Part shown: positions 46,401 to 57,697 of the stretch, one piece after another
Layout: each line of letters opens with the position of its first letter
Position numbering within the stretch: position 1 is the stretch's first letter
Position numbers and translations under genes: made by a program
The notes under the pieces: generated by a model
The model's input: the letters and a program-made list of their open reading frames with translations, nothing else
Database searches by the model: none
What the model was told of the DNA's origin: nothing
DNA from: Micropterus salmoides
Taxonomy: Eukaryota > Chordata > Actinopteri > Centrarchiformes > Centrarchidae
Length of the DNA: 64,000 bases
Assembly: GCF_014851395.1 (NCBI RefSeq)
Contig: NW_024041150.1
Coordinates: 26,711,225 to 26,775,224 of the forward strand
Reading direction: 5' to 3'

Positions 46401-47440
46401 TAACATTTCCTAGATAATATTGGCTGTTAAACATTCTTACTTAGAAAATATATATAGCAAGTTATACGAACAATAAAATACAGAGTGATACATTAAGCAG
46501 CAGGAGAGACATTACAAAAACAGGGACCTGTAGTACTTAATTTGTCCTGTGGGGGGACACAGGTTCCATGAGAGAACCATTGAACCCCGGCTCTCCACTC
46601 CATCCTCGCTTGATTGTCGTTGCTCCAAACCCGGTGCCACTCGACCTCTCAGGCTTGCGCACTCATTCAGCATCTTGTTTATTTCCCTGTGCTTTGTCCC
46701 TGCAGGGTCACTAACCCTGTCTTTCTGTCTGTTTCCCTCCCAGGTTCACTCACCCTCGTCCTCCCACGGCGTTTGGGTCCTCTCTGTCCCCACACCACAC
46801 CATCGTAACATCAGTGATCATTGCTGAAAATTAAAAAGCACTGCAAAATTAACTTATTTGTGTTTTCTTCTTTTTAACAGCAACGACATGGTAATATAGC
46901 TACTCGGATTAAGTGGTAACGTAAGTAACTTAAAGTTTCATTTAATAAAAATTTATTTAATTAAAACAAGGTAATAGGCAAGTTTATAAGGAGACAATAT
47001 TCATTTGTCCACACAAAGGAATTCGGGGCAGCGTCCTTCTCTGGTGTCTGTCTTTCTTATCAGTTTCGTATATCTGCGTGAGAAGGAGGGGGCAGGTTAA
47101 GAGTCCATGTTAATGGCTCTTTGGTGGGGTATAGAACCAGGACTGAAAGAAAGGGGTTCTTTGATGTTTGGAGTAATTGGAAAGGGGGGCATGGTTGGCA
47201 TGGTTACCCTGCCATTTGGCTCGTCCTGGGGAGCGTCGGCGTGACACCTTTTATGGTCAGGGTGTCTAGGATGTCTCTCAGAATACACAGTTTGTAGTCT
47301 TTATGTCTTTACTTATTTGAGCTTGTGCAGGCGTATTTCTATACCCCAAATCTTGGGAGGAGGCCCCCTTGGGTAAAATAACCAATCTCACCTTTCTCTC
47401 AGGGGACACAAAGTGAGTCCCCTTTTTGGCATAAAATAAT

Positions 47441-49164
47441 TAAAACACACTGGCTGGTCCACTACGTGTTGATTTATCTTAATTTGTGAAGTCAGAATTC
47501 CAAGAATTCCCAAATTAAACTCTGTCTGTTCAGTGCGATACTGGCTTTATGTTTGGTGAGCACACTTTTATGGATTAACTTAACAAAGCAGCCCAGCTCT
47601 AGCTCCAGGGTGAGAAGCAGTGGGGGAACTGGAATCTTGTAAAAGGAATGGGGATTTGCTAGCATGATTTGTGCGTTTGTTTTTTTCCCTGGAAAGTAAT
47701 TAAAGCCTGACATGAGCATAGAGAAAAACTCAGCCAATCTCTCCCGTGTGTGATGTGATGTGTGTCGCCCATGCTTACATTCGTAATTACACTTTAACTG
47801 TGTCTCTTTTGGAATATAATAAAAGCAAAACACTTTTGCTGCCACTCAGCCACAGTCAGCAACGGCGGACGTGCTGGCAGGAACAACCCCACTGATGGAC
47901 GTCTTTAATTAGCAAGCCCTGACACTGGGAGAGTTTTCCACCATTTCATTCATTCTGAACTGCTGCTGATTAGGTCAACTCCATTTCAGCTCTGTCCCAA
48001 ATCTGCTAAAGGCCCATTTAATGTTGTTGGCTTTAAGGCACGCAAAATAACAGTCTGCGAGCCTGAGTGAGCAATGTGTGATGAGCTTACATCAATAAAG
48101 GAGAGGTTTTTTTTCTTTGGTTCAACATTTTTTATTTAATCTAACCTCAAGGGTTTCCTAGTCAGAAAAATTATTGATCTTTAACATTAATTTCTTACTC
48201 TAAACGGCTTTTAGTTTAAAGAGAAAATGTCCTTGGATCTTGTTTGGCGCTGCCTTACTTTATTTCATTCGTGTCCACACACACTTTGGTGGATACATAC
48301 AGACAGCCGGCCAGCCCGTCTTAAATACACAGAATACAAGCAACAACTCTTCACACTTCACCCATCCTGCCGGCATTGACAACTCATTAGACGGAGGGAT
48401 TTTCAGCATTTTCATAGTAACAGCATTTAAATTCCTGGGTTTTCCTGGTCTTCCTTATCCAAATACAAATTTGGCACGGGCCAAAGGGAAGGAAATGGCG
48501 GTTTTAGGGGGAAAAAATCTTATTAAACAAATTCTCTAAAGCATTGAGACCAACTGGTGTGGAGTGCGCTGATAACAGCTGGCCATTTTGGAGTGTCACC
48601 TCGCTTGGCAGCTGCACCAGCGGAGAGAGAGGGAGAAAACGCTTTAATGGCTCTGGCCCACAGATTTGAACACTGTTATTTTGGCAACTTTTTAATTATC
48701 TCCAAATGAATGGATTGATAGGAGCAGTCGTAACGAGATAGAGATAGGGGAACATTCTGTTGTGGCAGTGTTTTCCCCATTTTGGTTTTCTCTCATGCAA
48801 AGATATTTTAGCAAGATGGCCTCTAGACTAAATTGTTTGAAAGTTTCGAGGGCAACTTTGCTAATGAGAAATGTAATCACACACTTTTGGGGAATTTTTG
48901 CTTCATGTGATGGACAAAACTTGAAGCTAAAGACACAAATAGTGTTTCATCACACTGAGAATACATAGGCTACCTCCCACTGAAAATATCAAAAAGCCAT
49001 TACTTAAAGAGGTTTGGGAGTTGCATTCCATTTTTTTTATATAAGAAACAGTTCCTGTTCTTCCATCAGCAAATGTTTAAAGATAAGAAAGTTTACTTCA
49101 TCCATTCTAGTACTGTTTTAATCGGTTTAAGAGGGCCAACTATAAACTACAAACAGGGTACACA
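47441..49164. other. Non-coding sequence, no supported gene
   Basis: No recognised coding. A block at 47,870-48,090 (GTCTTTAATTAGCAAGCC, GCTGCTGATTAGGTCA, CCCATTTAATGTTGTTGG) has the complex texture of a possible regulatory element. Open frames 48,240-48,539 and 47,492-47,845 have no recognisable domain. Confidence 0.45.
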
Positions 49165-49712
49165 CACAGCTGAATCAGCTTTATTTGCCAGGTATGTGTA
49201 CACATACGAGGAATTTGACTCTAGATTGTAAAATGCTCACGATGTGCTTACTTATACAATAACACAATAATACAGTAATAAAATCAAACACAGGCTACAG
49301 TATAGAGAACACATATATACACACTATAAACAAAACAGACAAATTGAGACAATAGTGCAATGAGCAAAGTGCAAAGGATGCAGGAGTAAATTATTATTAC
49401 CATGATTGTTATTATTATGTACATGTCAGAGGTGGATGTGATATAGAGGTGCACATACACATACAGGTATACATGTACACAGTGTGATTAGTGCAAAGGA
49501 TTCTGGAATAAATAAGTATTATGTACAGCCGTTGTGTACATGAGGTAGGTGGATTTGGTATACAGTATATACAATATGAACAGTATGAACAGCTCTGAAA
49601 TAGAGAATGAAGAATAAATTAATGATAAGTAGTAGTAGCCAACAAGTGGCTGAATAGAGGCAGAGTTACTGGGTTATTGCACAGGAATTGTTCCTGACTC
49701 TGTGATTCAGAG

Positions 49713-50300
49713 TCAGCTGTTCATCAGAGAGATGGTCTGTGGGAAGAAACTGTTCCTAAGTCTGTTGGTTTTGGTGTATAGTGCTCTGTAGTGCCTACCA
49801 GAGGGGAGAAGTTGGAACAGGTTTTGTCTGGGGTGAGATGGATCTGCAGTGATGTTTCCTGCCCGTTTACTGACTCTGGAAAAGGATAAGTTCTGTATGG
49901 AAGGCAGGTTGGCATCGATGATCTTTTCTGCAGTCCTGACTGTCCGTTGTAGTCCGCTCCTGTCCTTTTTGGTGGCAGATCCAAACCAGACAGTGATGGT
50001 CGTGCAGAGGACAGACTGGATGATGGCTGTGTAGAAGTGGATCAGCAGCTCCTTAGGCAGGTTGAACTTCCTGAGCTGGCGCAGGAAGTACATCCTCTGC
50101 TGCTCCTTCTTGATGATGGTGTCAGTGTTGGGCTCCCACTTTAGGTCCTGGGATATACTGGATCCCAGAAACCTGAAGGATTCCACAGCAGACACAGGGT
50201 GAGTATGGTGATGGGGGGCAGAGTGGGGGGTCTCCTCCTGAAGTCCACGATCATCTCCACAGTTTTGAGCGTGTTAAGCTCCAGGTTGTTCTGGCCGCAC
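49713..50300 (-). pseudogene. LINE RT C-terminal part
   Basis: The 50,195-49,713 frame encodes FRFLGSSISQDLKWEPNTD, an RMYFLRQLRKFNLPKELL helix, QSVLCTTITVWFGSA, LQRTVRTAEKII, then DPSHPRQNLFQLLPSGRHYR and a terminal FFPQTISLMNS. This is the post-polymerase 'thumb' and C-terminal module of fish L2/CR1/Rex1-type LINEs. The part before it (NLELNTLKT-like, 50,230-50,330) is in another frame. Confidence 0.85.
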
Positions 50301-51080
50301 CAGAGAGCCAGCTGATCAACCTCCCGTCTGTAGGCTGACTCAGACGGCAGTCAGTGCAGTCAAAGCAGGCCTGTAAATCCAGCTTTGACTCGGTCCATGT
50401 TTTTACACTCTTTACAACATGTTTAGCAGATTTCAGTTGCTGCCTGTATGTTGGGATAAGATGAACCATACAGTGAGCAGAACGATAGGCATCCTTTAAT
50501 GTAGTGTAGCAGTGGTCCAGTATGTTAGTCTTAATATGATGTCTGTACTTTAGAAGTTCATGGCTGAGGTTTGCTCTGTTGAAGTCCCCGAGAACAATGA
50601 GCAGAAAATCTGGATGTTTTTTCTCCACGTAGTTATCTGGTCAACCAGGAGTAGTAACACCTCACTAACACAGGCTTGAGGTGGAATGTAGACAGCAGGA
50701 CAAACAAGGAAAACTCCCATGGTGAATAAAAGGGTTTACAGTTTATGAATAATGTCTCTAAGTTAGGGCTGCATGATTTCTTCGACACTGTGAGATCTTT
50801 ACACCAACCTTCATTTATGTAGAAACAGAGTCCGCCTGCCCTTGTTTTTCCCGTGAGCTCCGTTAGGCAGTCCGCCCAGAAAAGATTAAATTGCGGTAGG
50901 TGAAGTACGCTGCCCAGGATGTACTCGTTGAGACAGGATTCGGTAAAACAGAGGGCAGCAGATCTGCAGAAGTCCGAGTTAGTTCTGTTGAGGAGCAGCA
51001 GTTCATCCATTTTGTTGACCAGAGAGCTGCCGCTCCTCCAACTAATAACTCCTGGAAAGTTCCAGGTTTGATAAGGAGTG
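50300..51080 (-). pseudogene. LINE AP-type endonuclease, degenerate
   Basis: The 51,010-50,633 frame shows CFTESCLNE (usual TESWLN-like start), KTRAGGLCFYINEGWC and SCSPNLETLFI. The 50,628-50,251 frame shows the FLLIVLGDFNRANL motif (catalytic GDFN), LDHCYTTLKDAYRSAHC and VHLIPTYRQQLKSAK. The usual S-D-H catalytic end is damaged: the residues after DAYRS skip directly to HCMVHL. This enzyme would nick target DNA to prime reverse transcription. The frame breaks near 50,630. Confidence 0.85.
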
Positions 51081-51111
51081 GTGGAATAGTGTGAGTAGTT
51101 GAAATGTTTAA

Positions 51112-51939
51112 AGAGGTGGTATTATTCTCATTTTCAGGTTCAAAATCCTATTTAGGAGTTGTACCAGAACAGGTTTACATTGTTTAATTTTCAAAAAACA
51201 CCATATTTATTTTCATACTGCACATTGCTGCAGCTCCTCTTTTCACCCTGTGTTGAAAACTTCATTTTAGCTATGGAGTGATACATCTTGTCTCTAATTG
51301 ATCTTTGTTGGGAGTTGCACATGCGCAGTTCCTAGTTAAGGACTACTAGCCAATCAGAAGCAGAGAAGGGCGAGTCAGTGAGAAGCCGGTAAACAGCTTC
51401 CATTCTGCTGTAAGCTACTTGTTGCCGACCAGCTTGGCAACATGGACTGGAGCAAGCATTTCAGAGTGGTGAGTTATTAATCTGTAACAAAATAATCTTT
51501 CATCCATAAAGATATAAAATATAACCGAGCTCTGTCTCTATATCACAGTAACAACTTGATGTCCATTGACTGCCTGGAGGGTAGCTAATGTTTGGAAGGG
51601 AGAGGAGAGGTGGATGCTCCAGCTCAGTGTTTTTGCACCGTTTTTTTTGAGGGCGTGTCGGAATAGCCACTTGCCGAGCGTTATATGACGTGCATTTAGC
51701 TTTTATCCCTGTGTCGTCACAGGGGAACGGCTGGACTACAAACAAGCTGTTTTCAAGCAGTTCAGAGCACTCCCATTGGGGTGGACTTTGGGTTTTTTCA
51801 CTTTGCAAACCTATTACATGGGAACTCCCTTTGGGGTGGACTTTGGGCTTTTTCACTTTGCAAACCTATTACATTCCCAAAAAAGGTATATAACTCAATA
51901 AAGAAGAGGGAAAAGGCCAAAAAGCATAATACCACCTCT
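51112..51939. mobile_element. TTAA-flanked non-autonomous element (piggyBac-like), 828 bp
   Basis: Flanked by TTAA on both sides (51,108-51,111 and 51,940-51,943). Inverted termini AGAGGTGGTATTAT are identical over 14 bases and still similar beyond. A TTAA target duplication is the hallmark of piggyBac transposases, which excise precisely. No transposase is encoded. It lies in the 5' coding region of the LINE; with one TTAA removed the LINE sequence on both sides reads on. It must therefore be younger than the LINE insertion. Confidence 0.75.
51768..51876. repeat. 55-bp tandem duplication inside the TTAA element
   Basis: Two adjacent copies of a unit containing GGGGTGGACTTTGGG, TTTTTCACTTTGCAAACC and TATTACAT, with only a few mismatches. 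Confidence 0.9.
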
Positions 51940-52344
51940 TTAAGAGCTCTTCTCTGGTAAAAGTTACAAGAGAGGGACGGCAGAAAACAAAGTTAATAAT
52001 CAAAAACACAAAAAAGCACTGCGGAGCGTAATCCAGAGGCTGCCACCCTCCACGGCGCCATCTTGAAGCATTACCATATCTCCTTACAATTTCCCCATTC
52101 AAACTTACAGAAACTGTCGACTTACTAAAAGATACTGTGGGACCAATCAGGTTGAAAGCCTATGAAGGGACCTCCCCGTGTCAACAGTCAGGCACCCTCA
52201 GGACCAACTGATATAGGCACATCAGTCACACCGGCCCCTTCGCTCATCACCTTGTCGGGGCACTACCCTTTCGCCCTCCTACTCCTCCTCATGTGACTGC
52301 CAGAGCTAGGAGGAAGCCAACACTTGTGTCGCATAATGATGGAT

Positions 52345-53760
52345 CGTACCATGGAAGTTACCAACGTAGTGAAACAACGGTGTGGATTTGTGCATTTTAT
52401 ATTGAATAAAGTTGGAGCTACTCCAAATTCCTTTTTCCTCAGGGGAGCTGGGGGGTTGGAGATCAACTTTCAACGGACTGCTGGGGAGACCCCAACGGAA
52501 GGGGGGGGTGAAAGTTGCTTTCTGTAAGTGCTATGCCTGGGCAGTTGACCATAAAACTGGCACCTTTTTGATTCCGAAGCTGATAAAGTGGGGCCTGACT
52601 GTTAAACTGACAAAGGGACACGAAACAGCGATTAGCATTTCCCTGAACAGCCTATCAAAACTGCCCCCCCCCACACACACATGTAACAGTGGCAACTGAT
52701 CTTGCTCTGTGTTTCATTACCCCATCAAAGGGATACCCCTGTCTCACCCAAGTTGTGACATAACCCAGGAAGCCGAACTTTAAATAACCAAAGACTGGAG
52801 TCTCCAAAGACTCAAAGCATTTAATTAAGTTTAATTAAATCTTTAGTTACTTGATTACATTTGCCTCTATTTGAGTAGTTATGTTAACATGTTGTTGCTA
52901 TCTGTTGTTGATATTAGTGCTGAAAAGAATCTAAATAAGTTACTTTTGCAGTGTTTTTATTTTCAGCAAGACACTCCCTCATCTAATGTAATCAATGCTT
53001 GTTCATAATAGAAATGATGATAAAGAAATGTCTTACTATACTCTTAATTGCCAGCTTGAACTTAAGGATGAATAACTAAATTCCCCAGTTCCTAAGGAGA
53101 GATGATCTTGGATTAATCTAAGCTTTCCTCATGTAACCTGAGCTCCCCCAAGTGGACGAAATAAGTATTACATACCATCGTTGGAAATGCCGTTAAATTG
53201 ATAAATATCCTGACCAATAATGTGACAATTGTTTTCCTGTTACCAAATGCTTAACTTAGAACGTTACAACCGTTTGACCATTGAGGTTCGATTTTGGAAA
53301 ATATTTGATTATAATACGCGCAAATAGATTTCTTTTCTTTTAGACATTAAGTTTAGAAAGGCAGTCCCTCGGGAAACCTGAAACGCCCTCTGGGGAACCA
53401 TGCCCCAGGCAACAAAAGAGCGATACGCGACGTCGCTCGCTCTTTTTTCTCGGCTCGCTCTGCCCTCTGGACGCTTCGGCACGCGTCCGGCAACACCCAA
53501 AGAGTTGACCAGCAACAGGCCTTCGTTCGCTTGAAGCTACACACGCAAAGTGCCGCGACATCGATCTGCCCCTCAGTTTGTTTTATTTTCTTTCTTTCTT
53601 TTGTTTTGTTAAAGTTATCAGTCCGTTAAGTTACACTGGACTAATTCAGGAACGACCAAGTTCCATTTTTAAGCTTTTTCGTCGAGCCAACTTCACCGAG
53701 GTCAGACCAAGCCACGTGGTCTCGCCAGCGGCAACGAAGGAAGCAAATCTTTCACCTTAT
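52345..53760 (+). mobile_element. Repeat A, copy 3 (inverted relative to copy 1)
   Basis: Reverse complement of about 30,640-31,875. It shares GGTGTGGATTTGTGCATTTT, the AGTTTAATTAAATCTTTAGTT block, GAGCTCCCCCAAGTGGACG and the GGACTAATTCAGGAACGACC / TCGTCGAGCCAACTTCACC part. Similarity stops at 53,760, so the ~550 bp at 30,085-30,640 (with AATAAA and TGGTGCCC) is absent. The 52,078-52,345 interval between the LINE and this copy is GC-richer and unassigned. Confidence 0.7.
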
Positions 53761-55158
53761 AGTTTAAGTTTGATTTAGTTTAGGCAACTAAAACTACTCG
53801 GTAAAAGATAGAAGAAATTGTATTCATGGCTAAAAGGGAACAAAGATGCTTTTATGTTAGGGAAAACTCATCATTTTGATGATTGCAAGAGGCCACTAAA
53901 ATGTAAACATTGAAAAACTGACAGATGCTGTTTTCTTGGTGAGGAGAGTCTCCTTCCTACAGATTTAACTCTGCATTAAGTTTGGAAGCAGTTCTGAATT
54001 TTTTTTCCCACATCACAATTTTTCTTTTACAAGTTTGACAGATTCAAAAATGTCCCACTATAGCTCCACATTAACTTTTCAAATTCACTTTTTAAACCTT
54101 GATTCAGTTATTAAGATCAGCATTATATTAAATGCTGAAACAAAAGTGTGAGAATACTAATTTAATACATACTGTGCATGCAGTGCTGTAGGTTTAAGAA
54201 AAAATAAGAGTAAAATGTCTTCTCCTCCTTAAGTTTTGCAGATATAATCATTTCTCTCTGCCTTCTTTGCCTTAGCTTATTTCTGTTGGTCATGTAATGA
54301 AGCTAAAATGTTCATGTCCCATTTATCAATAATCAGTGGCCTTTGTTGTTCCAAAAAAGCACTTTGCGATGAACCCATTTGCTCAAGCACTCTATACATA
54401 CATTTGTCTGAGTTTATGAAGCAGAAATGTCACAAATGCAACCAAAGCTAATGAGCCAATTCTCTGTCAGCTGAAGTGTCATAGTGAAAAACTTGTCTTG
54501 CCATAAGTCAAGTGTCTCATGAGGTGAAATAACAGACCAAAAATGAAAATGTCATTGTGGTATCTCTTCACAGCTGACAGGTCCATCCATACACCTGAGT
54601 GCAGGGTGTTTCAACACCCAATATATTCTGGAAAATCCTCTGTATATTGAGATAGACTGTCTTCTTTGCCAAAGTTTAGAATATGCTGACAATATACTGT
54701 CACAGTGAAGTTATAAAACGACAGATTATATAATTCATTAAAAAGATGTAAGAATTCTACATCATGTGTCTGAGCAGGCCATTTACATCTAAAAGGCAGT
54801 CAAATCTTTATGTCTTCACCTATTGACTTCTAGAGGTTGGTGCCTTGAACTTTGGTTTATCCCCTCACCCGCTGAGGTGCATTCATCTGTTCAGTACAAT
54901 ACATGACAATCTACCTATTAAATTGTAGAGTATCATGTTTTTTATTTTAGATTAAAGGATGGCACTTGAGAAAAGTTAATGAAGTTTCAAAAATGGCAGC
55001 TCAGTCTCCCCAGGAATTTGATTTATATTGGGTGATTCTGCAGAATACCATTTACATTCAATGACAACATCCAGTGCCAAGTGGTTTTCTTTATTATTTA
55101 GCCATCAATCATAAAACACTGGCTATAAACATGCAGAAACACAGTCAGTGAATTTAGT
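53761..55158. other. Non-coding sequence, no supported gene
   Basis: AT-rich, no known family or RNA seen. No open frame over 60 codons apart from the extension of repeat A. Confidence 0.5.
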
Positions 55159-55220
55159 CAGTTTTATTTATATAGTTCAATATCACAAATTTGCCTCAAG
55201 GGGCTTCACCATCTGTACAG
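55159..55220 (-). repeat. LINE/SINE 3'-tail fragment
   Basis: On the minus strand it reads CCCCTTGAGGCAAATTTGTG...TATATAAATAAAACTGA, a well-known teleost retroposon tail ending in a TATATAAATAAA-type stretch. No body is attached on the 5' side. Confidence 0.55.
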
Positions 55221-55414
55221 TAGATAGATTACAAGCATATATGAAGAATGGATCTGGGAGGATGTTGTGCAACTTCAGGTGTCACCAAACCTTTAAATTT
55301 AGTCTATGTTAGTGTTGTGAGTTTGCTAACACTAAATGGAGACAATTACTAAGCCAATCCGAACAGATATTCATGACACTGTTGGAATTAAAATGGTTCC
55401 TCCATAAAGATTAG

Positions 55415-56037
55415 TGTAATGCTATTGGGTTTTTGTGTGGTATTTTTCTGTTATTTTAATGTCCATTCCTGTTTTACCCTTTGCCTCTGTGTTCTTGTTA
55501 AGGTTTGGTTAGTTGATCATTGCTTGTTCTATGTTGTATTTGGTTTCACGTGTCCTTCTGTATTGTTGCTAGCTGTACTTCCTGTTTTATTTTGTAGTGA
55601 TCAGTTTCATGTGTTTTTGTCTAGCTTTGTTTCCTGTCTGCTTGATTTCTTATGTGTCTCACCTGTGTTAATTGCCCTGCCTGCTTGTGTATATATTGCC
55701 CTCAGTTCTGTTAAGTCCTTGTGGGTTCATCGTCTATGTTGAGTGTTCTGCCTTGTGCTCCGTTTTCCATGTTCCTGGATTATTCAGTGTGTTTTTGGAT
55801 TGCCTTGCCCTTGTTGGATTTAACCAGTGTTTGGACTCTGTGCTCTGCCTTTTTTGGACTTTACTGCTGAGTTTGGATTGCCTTGCCTTTTGTTTGATAT
55901 TCCCAGTAAGTGACTGTTATCATTTAGAACAAATCTTTGGTTTGAACTGAATCCTCCTCGTCAGTGTCTACATTTTGGGTCCACACCTACAACAACCTAC
56001 AACACCACGTCTGCTGTTGCACTCAGCCCTCCTGACA
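55415..56037 (+). mobile_element. Degenerate solo LTR, gypsy-like
   Basis: About 620 bp of T/C-rich sequence with CACCTGTGTTAATTGCCCTG followed by GTATATAT (TATA-like, 55,687). A series of TTTGGATTGCCTTGCC/TTTGGACTCTGTGC units follows, then GAACAAATCTTTGGTTTGAAC near 55,928 (a decayed AATAAA-type signal) and an end at CCTCCTGACA. This succession is characteristic of Ty3/gypsy LTRs in fishes. No internal coding follows, so it is likely a solo LTR. The left boundary is uncertain. Confidence 0.5.
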
Positions 56038-56689
56038 ATTAGTTCCTTGGGGCACCACCTTTTAAAGAAGGGGAAATGATGATCATCATGATTTTTTTAA
56101 AAACGCCCCGGATGTCAGGAAAACAAATACCAGTTTACCATAAATAATATCATTGAACATAGTATGAGTTATATCTATGTACCTTCACATAACCATAACC
56201 GCATCAGTTGTTTCAACATAGCAGTAAATGCATTAAAAGAAGAAGCTAGTTTAGTATGGGGTCCATTCAGTCATCATAGCAACCCACAGAATCTTTACAT
56301 GCAGAATCCTGCAGATCCATTTTACATGTACACAGAAAAACACCAACAAAGGCCTCTATTTAGGCAGGTACCCACTGGTAATTGTCATTCAAAAGAGAGC
56401 ACCCAATATATATATATATATTTTTTTTATCAACTTAAATCCAGCTACCTAGACACTTTCCATTCCAAAACTCTCCGAACCCCAGAGCTGAGCCCAGAAA
56501 AGAGCACCCGATGTCAGGCAGTGCTGCCCCCTCTCAGACACACTCTTATCAGTCTCACAACATCACTGCTTTTCAAACACCAATCAGAGTAAATAAACTT
56601 TAACGCAGTTCAAGGAAACCTATTTGGAACAGTGGAAGGAAGCAGATCAGAATGTTATGTGGCCCTAAAATAGATGGCAGAACATTTCT

Positions 56690-56960
56690 CTACTGTCAGA
56701 GATAGAAAGCAGGGACAGGTCCTGACAAAGGACAGGCTCAGTGACCACAAACGGGCAATCGAAAAAATCATGGAACCCAAAATAAAACAGAATATGAGAT
56801 CATTGTTCAACAGGTGAGGCAAATGCAGAGATGCACTTCCTTCTACAATGTAAAACAGTTGATGAAATAAGGAGAATTAACTGTTCAACTCTGTAAACTC
56901 AAAGACAGGACATTTTGTACTGCCCAATATGTGTCAACATGCCACAACCTCAGGGTCAGT
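56690..56960 (+). pseudogene. Retrotransposon-associated ORF C-terminal remnant
   Basis: In frame, 56,708 onward reads RKQGQVLTKDRLSDHKRAIEK. Further on, in shifted frames, come GEANAEMHFLLQCK near 56,815 and a VNMPQPQG-like string near 56,935. In fish genomes a recurrent 3' ORF segment has the same order (LTKYRLSEH, E-HFL--C, ACHNLR), usually beside LINE polymerases. Heavily degraded; the family name is uncertain. Confidence 0.4.
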
Positions 56961-57470
56961 GAGAGTCACCTTGCCTCCTCTTGACCTCAATGTCTCTTCT
57001 CCCTCCACAACTACACCCTGATCCTGCCTACTGGGACAGGCCTCACAAGCTTCAGCAAGCAGAATTACAGTTCATTTATTGCATGCTTTTCGAGGCAGCT
57101 GTTATTGTAAAATAAACTCTTTTCCCAAGAAGCCTACATGCCCTGGACACATTCATATATTGTTATCATTGCATTACCTTGAACGCCCACCTCTAGCCCC
57201 CCAAATCCCTTAATGCATTCCCACACTAGAGACAGCATGTCATCCGCTAACGTTAGATTGTCAGTGTAGGTGATCCTCCTCCCGTTTCCAGTTGTTACTT
57301 GCGGTGAGTGGCGAGTTTTGTTTTGCCCGTCTCCTGACATCATTGTACCGCTTTTGGCATTGTGCGGCCATTCTAGTAATACCAGAAGGCAAGGACACAC
57401 TGACTGCTACGTCCTCCCATGTCTGCTTCAACTCATGGAGCTTTGGTGGTATTGTGCTGGTGCTATAGAT

Positions 57471-57697
57471 CAGTGGTTCTCAAAGTGGGTTCCGGGGACC
57501 TCCAGGGGTCCTTGAAGGGGCTCCAGGGGGTCCATAAAAATGTATGACTATTTCGGTCATGGGTTGCAAACACTTTCTATGATAAAACATACAAAAGAAA
57601 AAAATCCTATCAGATGGGAGACCCTGGGTCAAAATCTTATCCATGTATGTGGTCTAATCTGTGTCAGTTTAGGGGTCCTTGACAAGAAAAACCACAG
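57471..57697. mobile_element. Small hAT relic
   Basis: Starts CAGTGGTTCTCAAAGTGGG and ends with a decayed AACCACAG (expected AACCACTG). The flanking octamers CTATAGAT (57,463-57,470) and CAATAGAT (57,698-57,705) match at 7 of 8 positions, consistent with an aged 8-bp hAT target duplication. GGGGTCC motifs near both ends also fit this family. At 227 bp it is non-coding. Confidence 0.7.

Larger units (their letters stand above)
39596..47440 (-). mobile_element. Repeat A, copy 2: composite with nested insertions
   Basis: 39,596 to about 40,120 matches 30,085-30,480 in the same orientation, including the GGGGCACCACCGGA start and the CTAGTGATCAGTT block. After an inverted repeat A segment (40,450-41,500), the outer copy resumes at about 41,640 (match to 30,900 onward, CGTGCCGAAG and GGGGCGTGGTTCCC). 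It is split by DIRS copy 2 and continues from 46,401 to about 47,440. A GC-richer block at 46,585-46,815 has no counterpart in the other copies. The right boundary is a best guess from fading similarity. Confidence 0.6.
49165..52078 (-). mobile_element. L2/CR1/Rex1-type LINE, internally deleted and interrupted
   Basis: On the minus strand: a 5' region starting CAAGATGGCGCCGTGGAGG (52,078 downward), an endonuclease frame, then a jump to the end of the RT, then a 3' UTR ending in AATAAAG near 49,180. The catalytic polymerase core (no FADD/YADD-type box) is missing; the deletion point is close to 50,340, within a CTGACTGCCGTCTGAGTCAG stretch. A TTAA-flanked element (51,112-51,939) sits in the 5' part. 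The long 3' UTR is AC/GTA-rich. Clade is inferred from the endonuclease and C-terminal motifs, not by phylogeny. Confidence 0.8.

Noticed and set aside
52078..52345. GC-richer stretch between the LINE and repeat A copy 3, considered as part of either
   Set aside because: No convincing match to copy 1 of repeat A beyond 31,875 and upstream of the LINE's CAAGATGGCG start; left unassigned.
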